Assembly (NCBI GenBank): GCA_041494805.1
Contig: JBGQBN010000001.1
Span: forward strand, 1-64,000
Length of the DNA stretch: 64,000 nt
From: JBGQBN01 sp041494805
GTDB lineage: Bacteria; Acidobacteriota; Terriglobia; Terriglobales; Acidobacteriaceae
Direction: 5' to 3'
Shown: positions 10,878-18,412 of the stretch, in pieces
Numbering within the stretch: position 1 is the first letter of the stretch
How the letters are laid out: each line of letters opens with the position of its first letter
Position numbers and translations under genes: made by a program
Notes under the pieces: generated by a model
What the model was told of the DNA's origin: nothing
Seen by the model: only the letters and a program-made list of their open reading frames with translations
The model's database searches: none

Positions 10878-11299
10878 TGGCAGCCGCCAAGCCATCCGGG
10901 ATCAAAGCCGCGCACCTGATGTGCGGCATGCCGGTGTGGGGGATTGCCGGCTTGCTGGGCTCCTTGTATCTGGCCTACGTGTCCTACGAACATATCCGCC
11001 GGCAGGGTTTCAACTGGAAGCATGATGCGTGGTCGATTGTGACTTACGCGGCTTGGGTGTTGCTGCTGGCCGGATTGACCAGCGCAACCCGCTGCTGGCG
11101 CGAGCGCATGTTCTTCGGGCTGGTACTGACGAATTTCGTGTTGGGCTTTCTGCTGACCGTTTGGGCAAGTGCGCCGAGAGAAGCCGTTCGCGACGTGAGA
11201 ATGATTGCTGCGGGCTTGTGGGGACTGGCGGCGGTAGTGAGTTTCGCGATCACTCTGGCCCCGGGAACGACCGCGAGTCTGAGAAAAAAGGCTGAATGA
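10877..11299 (+). CDS. Small membrane protein, 140 aa, unknown function
   Basis: About four hydrophobic segments are visible: GMPVWGIAGLLGSLYLAY, IVTYAAWVLLLAGLTSA, MFFGLVLTNFVLGFLLTVWA and MIAAGLWGLAAVVSFAITLA, separated by charged loops (RCWRERM, SAPREAVRDVR). I recognise no family. The GTG at 10877 overlaps the last base of the hydratase stop (TAGTG); an in-frame GTG at 10862 is the alternative. Its TGA overlaps the ATG of the CoA-transferase alpha subunit (ATGA), so it is locked into the operon by overlaps on both sides. A role in uptake or in anchoring the pathway at the membrane is possible but only guessed. Confidence 0.75.
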   Translation: MAAAKPSGIKAAHLMCGMPVWGIAGLLGSLYLAYVSYEHIRRQGFNWKHDAWSIVTYAAWVLLLAGLTSATRCWRERMFFGLVLTNFVLGFLLTVWASAPREAVRDVRMIAAGLWGLAAVVSFAITLAPGTTASLRKKAE

Positions 11300-12255
11300 T
11301 GTCTAAGCTCGTGACCATGCACGAGGCCATTGCGAACCTGGTGCCCGACGGCGCTTCGGTCGCGCTCGGCCTGCAGATGGAGCAGATGATCCCTTTCGCC
11401 GCCGGCCATGAAATTATCCGCCAGAAAAAGTGCGGTCTCACTCTCATCGGTCCGATCTCAGACATTCTGTTTGATCAGCTGATTGGCGCTGGATGTGTGG
11501 AGCAGGTGATCGCCGCCTGGGTAGGCAGCGTAATGATGGGATCTGCCTACAACTTTCGGCGAGGCGTGGAGCAAGGCGCAGTGAAGGTCACGAACCTCAC
11601 GAATTTCAGCGTAGCACTCGCACTGCAAGCCTCGGCGATGGGCGTGCCGTTTCTGCCCACGCGCACCGCGCTGGGCAGCGACATCGCCCATGACAATAAG
11701 TTCTTTGTTGAGATTGATTCGCCCTTTCCCAGCCGGTGTGGGGACAGGTCTTCGACCCGTCCATCCGGGCGGGCCCAGGCTAGTGAGAAGCTCCACGCCG
11801 TTCGCGCCTTGTCACCCGATGTCACAATCGTCCATGTACAGCGCGCCGACAGCCAAGGCAACGCGCATTGCTGGGGCAATTTCGGCGTGATGATTGAAGG
11901 CGTGCGCGCAGCGAAGCGAGTGATTTTGGTAGCGGAGGAAATCGTTGAACCCGAGGTAATCACCAGCGATCCTAACCGCACGGTAATTCCAGGATTTCTG
12001 GTGAATGCGGTGGTCGAGTGCCGGTACGGCGCGCACCCGTCGCCAGTGCAGGGATACTACAAGCGCGATGACGCGTTCTTTCGGCAGTACCACGAACACA
12101 CAAAGACCAAGGCTGACAGCGCCGCCTGGCTGGATCGCTGGGTGTACGGTATGGCGGACCGCCGAGCCTACATGAATCAGCTTGGCGCCTGCCGCGTGGA
12201 CGAGTTGGGCGTGAAGCAGCACGCGTACGCGGCGCAGACGGATTTTGGATATTAG
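11296..12255 (+). CDS. CoA-transferase subunit alpha (GctA/IpdA-like)
   Basis: Larger subunit partnering the beta subunit at 9289-10095. Family features include PDGASVALGLQMEQMIPFAAG near the N-terminus, TRTALGSDIA in the middle, and IVHVQRADSQGNAHCWGNFG followed by KRVILVAEEIVE. At 319 residues it is longer than IpdA (~290). The extra ~19 residues lie between DSPF and EKLHAV and are encoded by a palindromic element (hairpin 11742-11762). ATG 11296 overlaps the upstream stop; an adjacent ATG at 11299 is equally possible. With its partner it would transfer or hydrolyse CoA from a ring-opening intermediate. Confidence 0.85.
   Translation: MMSKLVTMHEAIANLVPDGASVALGLQMEQMIPFAAGHEIIRQKKCGLTLIGPISDILFDQLIGAGCVEQVIAAWVGSVMMGSAYNFRRGVEQGAVKVTNLTNFSVALALQASAMGVPFLPTRTALGSDIAHDNKFFVEIDSPFPSRCGDRSSTRPSGRAQASEKLHAVRALSPDVTIVHVQRADSQGNAHCWGNFGVMIEGVRAAKRVILVAEEIVEPEVITSDPNRTVIPGFLVNAVVECRYGAHPSPVQGYYKRDDAFFRQYHEHTKTKADSAAWLDRWVYGMADRRAYMNQLGACRVDELGVKQHAYAAQTDFGY
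11727..11783. repeat. In-frame palindromic element inside the CoA-transferase alpha gene
   Basis: Hairpin ggacaggtc (11742-11750), loop ttc, gacccgtcc (11754-11762), one A-C mismatch in nine pairs, preceded by cggtgtgg. It encodes an Arg/Ser/Pro-rich stretch (PSRCGDRSSTRPSGRAQAS) that interrupts otherwise family-like sequence without breaking the frame. Boundaries are estimated from where family-like protein sequence stops and resumes. Confidence 0.6.
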
Positions 12256-12310
12256 CACTCAGCAGCCAGCGCTCAGCATTCAGTGAATCTCTGGAATGCA
12301 AGATGGCTGA

Positions 12311-12649
12311 GTGCTGAAGGCTACTGTGGACTTCGAAATCAGTGCCGGGCAGGTAAAGGCCATGCTCAAGCAGGGCGACAAGTTCATGTTGTTGGACGTG
12401 CGTGAACCTGGGGAGCTGGAGAAGTCGCGGCTCGAGGGAAGCAAGCACATTCCCATGGGCGATGTGCCGGCGCGCGCGCATCAGGAACTCGACCCGGAGG
12501 AACACATCGTAGTGATGTGCCATCACGGCGTGCGTTCGCTCAGTGTCACCAACTGGCTACGCCAGCAGGGATTCGAGAAGGTGCAGTCCATGCGTGGCGG
12601 GATCGACGGCTGGGCGCGCACGGTGGATCCCAAGGTGCCGCTGTATTGA
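12311..12649 (+). CDS. Single-domain rhodanese
   Basis: 112-residue sulfurtransferase domain with the family's LLDVREPGE motif (27-35) and the persulfide-forming Cys70 in the active loop CHHGVRS. It begins with a GTG inside a ctcagc/gctgag inverted repeat and has no obvious Shine-Dalgarno site. It lies between the CoA-transferase alpha gene and the molybdenum hydroxylase genes. Xanthine-oxidase-family enzymes often need a terminal sulfur on molybdenum, so supply of sulfur to the cofactor is an attractive inference. A general thiosulfate:cyanide sulfurtransferase role cannot be excluded. Confidence 0.88.
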   Translation: MLKATVDFEISAGQVKAMLKQGDKFMLLDVREPGELEKSRLEGSKHIPMGDVPARAHQELDPEEHIVVMCHHGVRSLSVTNWLRQQGFEKVQSMRGGIDGWARTVDPKVPLY

Positions 12650-12653
12650 GGGC

Positions 12654-12718
12654 AGCTGTTGGCTGTTAGGTTTAGCCTGAAGCATTGGGCACCAGCTAAG
12701 AGCTAACAGCCAAGAGCT
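12654..12718. repeat. Inverted repeat (agctgttggctgttag family)
   Basis: agctgttggctgttag (12654-12669) pairs with ctaacagccaagagct (12703-12718), 14 of 16 positions. It fills the 80-bp gap before the [2Fe-2S] subunit gene and is a stutter of agct/aagagct units, similar in style to the block at 3240-3281. Confidence 0.65.
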
Positions 12719-12729
12719 AAGAGCTTGCA

Positions 12730-13221
12730 ATGAAAAAAGAACTCATCGAGCTACGCGTCAACGGCCGTACCCACGAGCTGGCGGTCGAACCCAGCAAATT
12801 GCTGCTGGACGCGCTGCGCCAGGACTTGCAGCTCACCGGATCCAAGCGCGGCTGTGACGATTCCTCCTGCGGCGCTTGCACGGTGCAGGTGGATGGTGTC
12901 CCGATGCTTTCTTGCACCATGCTGGCCGCCAGTTGCGAAGGGCAGGAGATCACGACCGTCGAAGGAGTGAGCGAGCACGGCAGCCTGGCCGCCATCCAGA
13001 AAGCCTATGGCGACTGGGGAGGGGCGCAGTGCGGCTTCTGCACTCCGGGTTTCATCATGACGGTCAAGCATCTGCTGACGCAAAACTCGAATCCGACGGA
13101 GCAAGAAATCCGCAGCGCGTTGAGCGGCAATCTCTGCCGCTGCACTGGTTATAGCCAGATGTATCAGGCGATCAAGGCCGCGATTGAGGCCGAGCAGAAG
13201 GGAATGGCAGCGGCTCGATAG
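12730..13221 (+). CDS. hcrC: Molybdenum hydroxylase [2Fe-2S] subunit, 4-hydroxybenzoyl-CoA reductase gamma-like
   Basis: Small electron-transfer subunit, 163 aa against ~161 for HcrC. The plant-ferredoxin-type cluster is bound by Cys42, Cys47, Cys50 and Cys62 (GCDDSSCGACTV); the second by Cys101, Cys104, Cys136 and Cys138 (CGFCTPGF and LCRCTGY). All eight ligands are present. It would pass electrons between the FAD/[4Fe-4S] subunit and the molybdenum subunit encoded directly downstream. Gene order here is small, large, medium. The symbol is given by analogy and rests mainly on the third subunit; the small subunit alone would fit any xanthine-oxidase-family enzyme. Confidence 0.85.
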   Translation: MKKELIELRVNGRTHELAVEPSKLLLDALRQDLQLTGSKRGCDDSSCGACTVQVDGVPMLSCTMLAASCEGQEITTVEGVSEHGSLAAIQKAYGDWGGAQCGFCTPGFIMTVKHLLTQNSNPTEQEIRSALSGNLCRCTGYSQMYQAIKAAIEAEQKGMAAAR

Positions 13222-13267
13222 ACGCTACCCTGACGACTGAGGACCGACGAGCGACAACTGACCAATC

Positions 13268-15841
13268 ATGACTGACTTCTCCATCATCGGAAAACCTATC
13301 GCCATGGTCGACGCCGCCGGCAAAACCACCGGCGCCGGCAAGTACACGGACGATCTCAGCCTGCCCGGTATGCTTGTCGGCAGAATCCTGCATTCACCGT
13401 ATCCGCACGCCCGCATCAAGCGGATTGACACTAGCCGCGCGGCGAAGCTTGAGGGTGTCGTAGCGATTGCCACGGGGAAGGACGCGCCCAACCCGTACGG
13501 CATTCTGCCCGTCGGCCATGATGAGCACGCGCTTGCTCTGGACAAAGTCCGCTACGTTGGCGACAACGTGGCCTGCGTAGCCGCAGTGGACGAGGCCACG
13601 GCTGACAAGGCGCTGGAACTAATTGACGTCGAGTACGAAGTCCTGCCCGCCTACTTCGATCCCGAAGAATCGATGAAGGCGGAGACCAACCTCATCCACG
13701 ACAACAAGCCGCAGAATCTGGAGAAAGACTATCATCACGTCTTTGGCGATCCGGACAAGGGTTTTGCCGAGGCTGACCAGGTTGCCGAAGCCCGCTTCAT
13801 CGCCAACGAAGTCACCCATGCGGCCATGGAACCGCACTCCACGCTGGCCGCATTCGAGATCGACTCGCAAACCGGCAAGCCGGGGCGGCTCACCGTTTGG
13901 TCGTCAACGCAGGTCCCCTATTACCTGCAGCACAAGTTGTCGCTGGTGCTCGAAATGCCGATGGCGCAAATTCGCGTCATCAAGCCCCTCGTAGGTGGTG
14001 GGTTCGGGGGCAAGAGTGAAGTCATTCCGCTGGAGATCATTGCCGCCATAGCAGCCCGCGCAGCCCGTGCGCCGGTGAAGATCACCTACACGCGGGAAGA
14101 AGTCTTCTGGGCCCATCGCGGGCGCCCGCGAACGATTATTGATCTCAAGACCGGAGTCAAGAACGACGGCCACATTACCGCAGTCAAAGCGCGGGTGGTT
14201 CAGGATGGCGGCGCGTACTGTTCCTATGGGGTCGTAACCATTCTCTACTCTGGCGCGCTGCTGGGTGCGCTTTACGACATTCCCAACATTCAATATGACG
14301 GCTATCGTGTGCTGACCAACAAGCCCGCCTGCGGCGCCATGCGCGGGCATGGCACGGTCAACGTCCGCTTTGCGTTCGAGTCACAACTGGACGAACTGGC
14401 GGCCAAGCTGGGACTTGATACCGCGGAAATCCGTCAGCGCAATCTGCTCCAGCCGCCCTGTGTGACGATCAACGGCCTGCGGGTGCAGAGTTACGGCTTG
14501 CCAGAGTGCATCGAGAAAGTGGTCGAGCGCTCAGGCTGGAAGGAGCGCAAGGGCAAGTTGGCGCGGAGTCGTGGGCTGGGCATCGCCTGCAGCCACTACG
14601 TGAGCGGCGCGGCCAACTCGATCATTCGGTCTGACATGCCGCACTCCACGGTCAACATCAAGATTGATCGTGATGGCGGGGTAGTCGTCTATACGGGTGC
14701 GTCGGAGATCGGCCAGGGCTCCGACACTATGACTGCTCAGATCGCCGCCGAAGTGCTGGGTTGCTCACTGGGGCGGGTGAAAATCATAGCTGCCGATACC
14801 GACCTCACACCCATTGACATCGGCTCTTATTCCAGCCGGGTGACCTTCATGGCGGGCAATGCCACGCTGCGCGCCGCGCAAGAAGTAAAGAAGCAGATTG
14901 CTTTGGCGGCGGCCCGCAAGATGAACTGTTCACCGGAGGACTTGATTTTCCGCAACGACGTCGTGTCGCGGAAAGATGCAGGTGTGGCGCGGGCGCCCTC
15001 GCCCGCGAGTCTCCCGGAGAATCAGGCCTCGGTCAGTGGCCGCGTGGAAGGCCAGATTCTCCGCGGCTCCTTGCAGCAGAAGCGCAAAGATGAAGGCCCG
15101 AAAGACACGATGACGTTCGAAGAAGCCGTGGTCGCTGCCATCGACTTCCACGGCACGCTGACCGGAACCGGTTCCTATGCTCCACCGACGGAAGCCCGTG
15201 GCGGGAAGCACAAAGGCGCCGGTGTGGGCCCGTCACCCGCCTATTCCTACTCGGCGCAGGTAGCCGAAGTCAGCGTGGACGAGGACACCGGAGAAGTCGC
15301 GGTCCACAAAGTGTGGGCAGCGCACGATTGCGGCCGTGCCTTGAACCCGGTCTCAGTCGAAGGCCAGATCATTGGATCAGTCTGGATGGGCATGGGCCAG
15401 GCACTCACCGAAGAAATGGTCTGGAAAGATGGCATGCTGATGAACCCGGGCATGCTCGAGTACCGCAGCCCGTCCTCCGTGGAATCGCCGGAAGTGGAAC
15501 CGATTATCGTCGAAAGCATCGATCCCGAAGGCCCGTTCGGTGCCAAAGAGTGCAGCGAAGGCTCTCTGGCCGCGACTATTCCAGCGATCTCAAACGCGAT
15601 TTACGATGCGGTCGGCATCCGCCTGCGCGAGTGTCCGTTCACACCGGAACGTGTTTTGGCGGCGCTGCGCGCCAAGAAAAATGCCAAGCACATCAACCTG
15701 ACTGAAGGCGTTGATCCAACTTCACCCACGCGTTTTCGCGAACATGGTGGATCCTTGTGGTTTCGCGGTAAGGGCCCGGAGCGGCATCCGCTCGATCCCG
15801 CGCGGCGGGAAGTTCCGGCAGAAGCGGAAGGCGACGATTGA
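13268..15841 (+). CDS. hcrA: Molybdenum hydroxylase catalytic subunit, 4-hydroxybenzoyl-CoA reductase alpha-like
   Basis: Molybdopterin-binding subunit of 857 aa, roughly 90 longer than HcrA. N-terminal signature GKPIAMVDAAGKTTGAGKYT is followed by RILHSPYPHARI, VGGGFGGKSE (glycine loop near the cofactor), RGHGTVNVRFAFE, GASEIGQGSD and FGAKECSEGSLAATIPA near the active-site glutamate. The extra length comes from about 40 residues around 572-615 (VARAPSPASLPENQ onward, encoded by a palindromic element) and a C-terminal tail after NLTEGVDP. If it is HcrA-like it removes the para-hydroxyl from 4-hydroxybenzoyl-CoA; related enzymes oxidise CO, xanthine or aldehydes. The stop overlaps the next start. 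Confidence 0.85.
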   Translation: MTDFSIIGKPIAMVDAAGKTTGAGKYTDDLSLPGMLVGRILHSPYPHARIKRIDTSRAAKLEGVVAIATGKDAPNPYGILPVGHDEHALALDKVRYVGDNVACVAAVDEATADKALELIDVEYEVLPAYFDPEESMKAETNLIHDNKPQNLEKDYHHVFGDPDKGFAEADQVAEARFIANEVTHAAMEPHSTLAAFEIDSQTGKPGRLTVWSSTQVPYYLQHKLSLVLEMPMAQIRVIKPLVGGGFGGKSEVIPLEIIAAIAARAARAPVKITYTREEVFWAHRGRPRTIIDLKTGVKNDGHITAVKARVVQDGGAYCSYGVVTILYSGALLGALYDIPNIQYDGYRVLTNKPACGAMRGHGTVNVRFAFESQLDELAAKLGLDTAEIRQRNLLQPPCVTINGLRVQSYGLPECIEKVVERSGWKERKGKLARSRGLGIACSHYVSGAANSIIRSDMPHSTVNIKIDRDGGVVVYTGASEIGQGSDTMTAQIAAEVLGCSLGRVKIIAADTDLTPIDIGSYSSRVTFMAGNATLRAAQEVKKQIALAAARKMNCSPEDLIFRNDVVSRKDAGVARAPSPASLPENQASVSGRVEGQILRGSLQQKRKDEGPKDTMTFEEAVVAAIDFHGTLTGTGSYAPPTEARGGKHKGAGVGPSPAYSYSAQVAEVSVDEDTGEVAVHKVWAAHDCGRALNPVSVEGQIIGSVWMGMGQALTEEMVWKDGMLMNPGMLEYRSPSSVESPEVEPIIVESIDPEGPFGAKECSEGSLAATIPAISNAIYDAVGIRLRECPFTPERVLAALRAKKNAKHINLTEGVDPTSPTRFREHGGSLWFRGKGPERHPLDPARREVPAEAEGDD
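14981..15010. repeat. In-frame palindromic element inside the molybdenum hydroxylase gene
   Basis: Perfect 8-bp hairpin cgcgggcg (14988-14995), loop ccct, cgcccgcg (15000-15007), preceded by ggtgtgg as in the element at 11727. It encodes part of an Ala/Ser/Pro-rich insertion absent from the family's usual length. Confidence 0.6.
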
Positions 15842-16821
15842 GCCTCCCAGAGTTCAGGCTGCTGCGCCCGCGCACGCTGGAGGAAGCGGTTGGCTATCTG
15901 GCAAAGGATGCCAATAACATCCGCGTGCTAGCGGGCGGCACCGACCTGGTGCCGTCGATGCGCCAGAAGTTGTTCGAGCCCGAATTCGTGCTCGACATCC
16001 GTCACATTGCGGAACTGAACGGCATCCGGCCGCACCAGGGGAACGGCGTGGAGATCGGCGCCCTAACCACACTCACTACGATCGAGCAATCCCAGATCCT
16101 GCGGCGCCGCTATCCAGTGCTGACCGAGGCGGCTGCGACGGTAGCCTCTCCACTGCTGCGCAACATGGGCACGATCGGCGGGAATATCTGTCTCGACACG
16201 CGCTGCCTCTGGTACAACCAGTCTCTCACCTGGCGCAAGGGCTGCGGCTTCTGCATCAAGAAAGACGGTGATCTGTGCCACGTCGCGCCTGGCGGAACCA
16301 AGTGCTGGGCGGTGTTTTCCGGCGATACGCCTCCGGCGCTGCTGTGTCTGAATGCCGAGGTTGAGATCGCCAGCGCGGCTGGCCCGCGCCGCATGCCGCT
16401 GCGTGAGTTCTATACCGGCGTGGGCGATGATTATCGCAAGCTGCAAGCCAACGAGTTATTGACCCGAGTGTTCTTGCCGGAATCTTCGGCGGACTACCGG
16501 GGCATCTATCGCAAGCTGCGTATTCGCGGCTCGATTGATTATCCCCTGGCCGGCGTGGCCGTTGCCATGAAGCGTTCGAATGGCCACGTCGCCGATGCCC
16601 GCGTGGCCATCACCGCAGTGAATCCCGCACCAATGCTGGTGAAGGGAGCAAGCGAACTGCTGGCAGGAAAAATGGTGGACGAAGCCCTCGCGGACGCCGT
16701 GGGCAATCTGGCAGCCAAGACCGCCAAGCCCCTGACCACCTCGGCGATCACCCCGGAATATCGGCGGGAGATGATCCGGGTGTTCACCAAGCGCGCGCTG
16801 CTGGCGGTCGCCGGGAATTGA
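15838..16821 (+). CDS. hcrB: Molybdenum hydroxylase FAD/[4Fe-4S] subunit, 4-hydroxybenzoyl-CoA reductase beta-like
   Basis: FAD-binding medium subunit, 327 aa (HcrB of Thauera is ~324). FAD motifs VLAGGTDLVPSM (30-41) and GTIGGNICLDTRC are seen. The decisive feature is a Cys-rich insertion with Cys123, Cys139, Cys147 and Cys156. The spacing of 16, 8 and 9 residues equals that of the [4Fe-4S] ligands Cys122/138/146/155 known for HcrB. This extra cluster distinguishes 4-hydroxybenzoyl-CoA reductase from other family members and is thought to allow low-potential reduction. The start is TTG at 15838, its last two bases shared with the TGA of the catalytic subunit. Confidence 0.88.
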   Translation: MSLPEFRLLRPRTLEEAVGYLAKDANNIRVLAGGTDLVPSMRQKLFEPEFVLDIRHIAELNGIRPHQGNGVEIGALTTLTTIEQSQILRRRYPVLTEAAATVASPLLRNMGTIGGNICLDTRCLWYNQSLTWRKGCGFCIKKDGDLCHVAPGGTKCWAVFSGDTPPALLCLNAEVEIASAAGPRRMPLREFYTGVGDDYRKLQANELLTRVFLPESSADYRGIYRKLRIRGSIDYPLAGVAVAMKRSNGHVADARVAITAVNPAPMLVKGASELLAGKMVDEALADAVGNLAAKTAKPLTTSAITPEYRREMIRVFTKRALLAVAGN

Positions 16822-16844
16822 GATCGTCAGGGCCGACACCCGCG

Positions 16845-17456
16845 CTAGCGCGACGAGAATAAGTGGCCTAACTTCTCTTTCTTGGTCTTGAGGTAATCCT
16901 CGGCATGAGGATTAGGCGAGACTTCACAAGGCACACGCTCGGTCACTGCAATGCCATCGCGTTCGAGCGCAGCCACTTTGTCGGGATTATTGGAAAGCAG
17001 CCGCACCCGCGAAATGCCCAGGCTTTTCAGGATTGCGCCGGGCAACGCGAATTCGCGGTGGTCAGCCTTGAAGCCGAGGCGCTCATTGGCTTCGACAGTA
17101 TCCAGCCCGGAGTCCTGCAGTTCGTAGGCCTGCAGTTTGGCCATCAACCCAATGCCACGGCCTTCCTGCTGTTCGTAGATCAACACGCCCGCCCCTTGTT
17201 GGGCGATCATGGAGAGAGCCATCTCGAGTTGCTGGCGGCAATCGCAGCGCAGCGAGCCGAATACGTCCCCGGTGAGACACTGAGAATGTATCCGCACCAG
17301 CGGTGGCGCGGAGTGGACATCGCCCATCACCAGGGCGACAGCAGTTTCCGGACGACCGTCCTCTCCGAGCGGCCCTTCGAAACCCAGGATGCGGAACTTG
17401 CCCCAACGGGTAGGGAAGTCGGCGGAGGCGACCTTTCGAACCGAATCAGAACTCAC
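16845..17456 (-). CDS. ribA: GTP cyclohydrolase II
   Basis: Catalyses the first committed step of riboflavin synthesis, converting GTP to a diaminopyrimidine phosphate. Zinc-ligand cysteines appear in CLTGDVFGSLRCDC, with YEQQEGRGIGL and the C-terminal substrate segment RVRLLSNNPDK. Length is about 203 aa when started at GTG 17456, normal for stand-alone RibA without a RibB domain. Upstream in-frame sequence is Arg-rich and unlike the family, so the short form is preferred. A TATAAT lies seven bases before that GTG with no Shine-Dalgarno sequence, suggesting leaderless translation. It is convergent with the hydroxylase operon. Confidence 0.92.
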   Translation of the reverse strand: MSSDSVRKVASADFPTRWGKFRILGFEGPLGEDGRPETAVALVMGDVHSAPPLVRIHSQCLTGDVFGSLRCDCRQQLEMALSMIAQQGAGVLIYEQQEGRGIGLMAKLQAYELQDSGLDTVEANERLGFKADHREFALPGAILKSLGISRVRLLSNNPDKVAALERDGIAVTERVPCEVSPNPHAEDYLKTKKEKLGHLFSSR

Positions 17457-17462
17457 ACCAGC

Positions 17463-17468
17463 ATTATA
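17463..17468 (-). promoter_or_regulatory. -10 box upstream of ribA
   Basis: A perfect TATAAT on the minus strand whose expected start point is at or next to the GTG start codon of ribA. The -35 region is poor (TTCGTC at 17 bp spacing). Confidence 0.45.
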
Positions 17469-17524
17469 GCGGGACACAGGAGGCGGACGAACACGAGGAC
17501 GTGCGCGATGTGTCAGGCCAAGAG

Positions 17525-18220
17525 CTAAACGTTGCCTGGTCTGAAGTGGTAGTAGACGTCTTGCTTGGAAGGGATGGCGACACCGTTTCGCGTCGCCGGA
17601 CGAAAGCGCCAATTCTCCAGGGCTGCCAGCACTTTGGCGTCAATGGCCGGTCCGAGAGTCTGCAGTACTACCTTCTGAACGATGTTGCCTTTCTCGTCGA
17701 TCGTAATCTCGACCACCACATCACCCTCAACCACGCCCACCAGATCAGCATGGCTCACCACGGGATCGGAAGCCGAAACCGGCAAGGCGGGTCGGACCTC
17801 GTCACCTGTCGCCGAACCGCTGCCCGCCGATCCGTAGGGAGTGCCTGCAGATGTCGCCTGGCTACCCGTACCGGACGCGACTGCCGGAGTATCCGGCTCC
17901 ACCCGCGAGAGCGGGAGATCGCGCTTGCGCGCCCGCAACTTCTTCGCCTGTTGTTGCCAGGTAATGTGTGTCTGCGACGCGGTCTGCTGGTCCAGCGCTG
18001 CAGCGGAGGTGTCGGGCAAAGCAGCGGTCCCATCAAGAGAGGGCCAGTAAAGCTGCGTGATCGTGCTTCCGTTTTCCCCGTAGACCACCGAGGAAGGAGT
18101 CAGGAACCTGGGCCTGGAACTGTACAGCAGCCACCCCAAAAACAGGCAGTGGAGCAACAGAGAAACGCCCAGCGACCGCAGTCGTTTTTGAGGCAGGACG
18201 TCACTGGCTTGCGCGAACAT
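17525..18220 (-). CDS. TonB-family C-terminal domain protein
   Basis: 231-residue inner-membrane-anchored periplasmic protein. One N-terminal membrane segment (SLGVSLLLHCLFLGWLLY, about 17-34) follows positively charged residues, then a Ser/Gly/Ala/Pro-rich linker, then a TonB C-terminal domain from about residue 150 (VEGDVVVEITIDEKGNIVQKV, VLAALENWRFRPATRNG). TonB couples the proton-motive force to outer-membrane transporters; no ExbB/ExbD or receptor is nearby, so the receptor served is unknown. It ends 68 bp upstream of the ribA start on the same strand and may be co-transcribed with it. Confidence 0.85.
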   Translation of the reverse strand: MFAQASDVLPQKRLRSLGVSLLLHCLFLGWLLYSSRPRFLTPSSVVYGENGSTITQLYWPSLDGTAALPDTSAAALDQQTASQTHITWQQQAKKLRARKRDLPLSRVEPDTPAVASGTGSQATSAGTPYGSAGSGSATGDEVRPALPVSASDPVVSHADLVGVVEGDVVVEITIDEKGNIVQKVVLQTLGPAIDAKVLAALENWRFRPATRNGVAIPSKQDVYYHFRPGNV

Positions 18221-18348
18221 TTACCTAGAGTAAGCTACTTCATAGAGGTTGGAAAGCGCTGCTGGTAACACCATGGTTCTTCGAGTTGGGAGCAGTTAGG
18301 GCATGGATAAAGCTTCATTCTCTTATCGACGCGGGTGGATGCGGGGAC

Positions 18349-18378
18349 TTGGTCTTCGTCCGAGAACGCTGCTAAGAT
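18349..18378 (+). promoter_or_regulatory. Possible promoter of tRNA-Ala
   Basis: TTGGTC (18349-18354) and TAAGAT (18373-18378) with 18 bp between them, 35 bp before the mature tRNA 5' end. Confidence 0.45.
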
Positions 18379-18412
18379 TGTGTTGCGCCGTATCGTTTTT
18401 TGTTCTGCGAGT

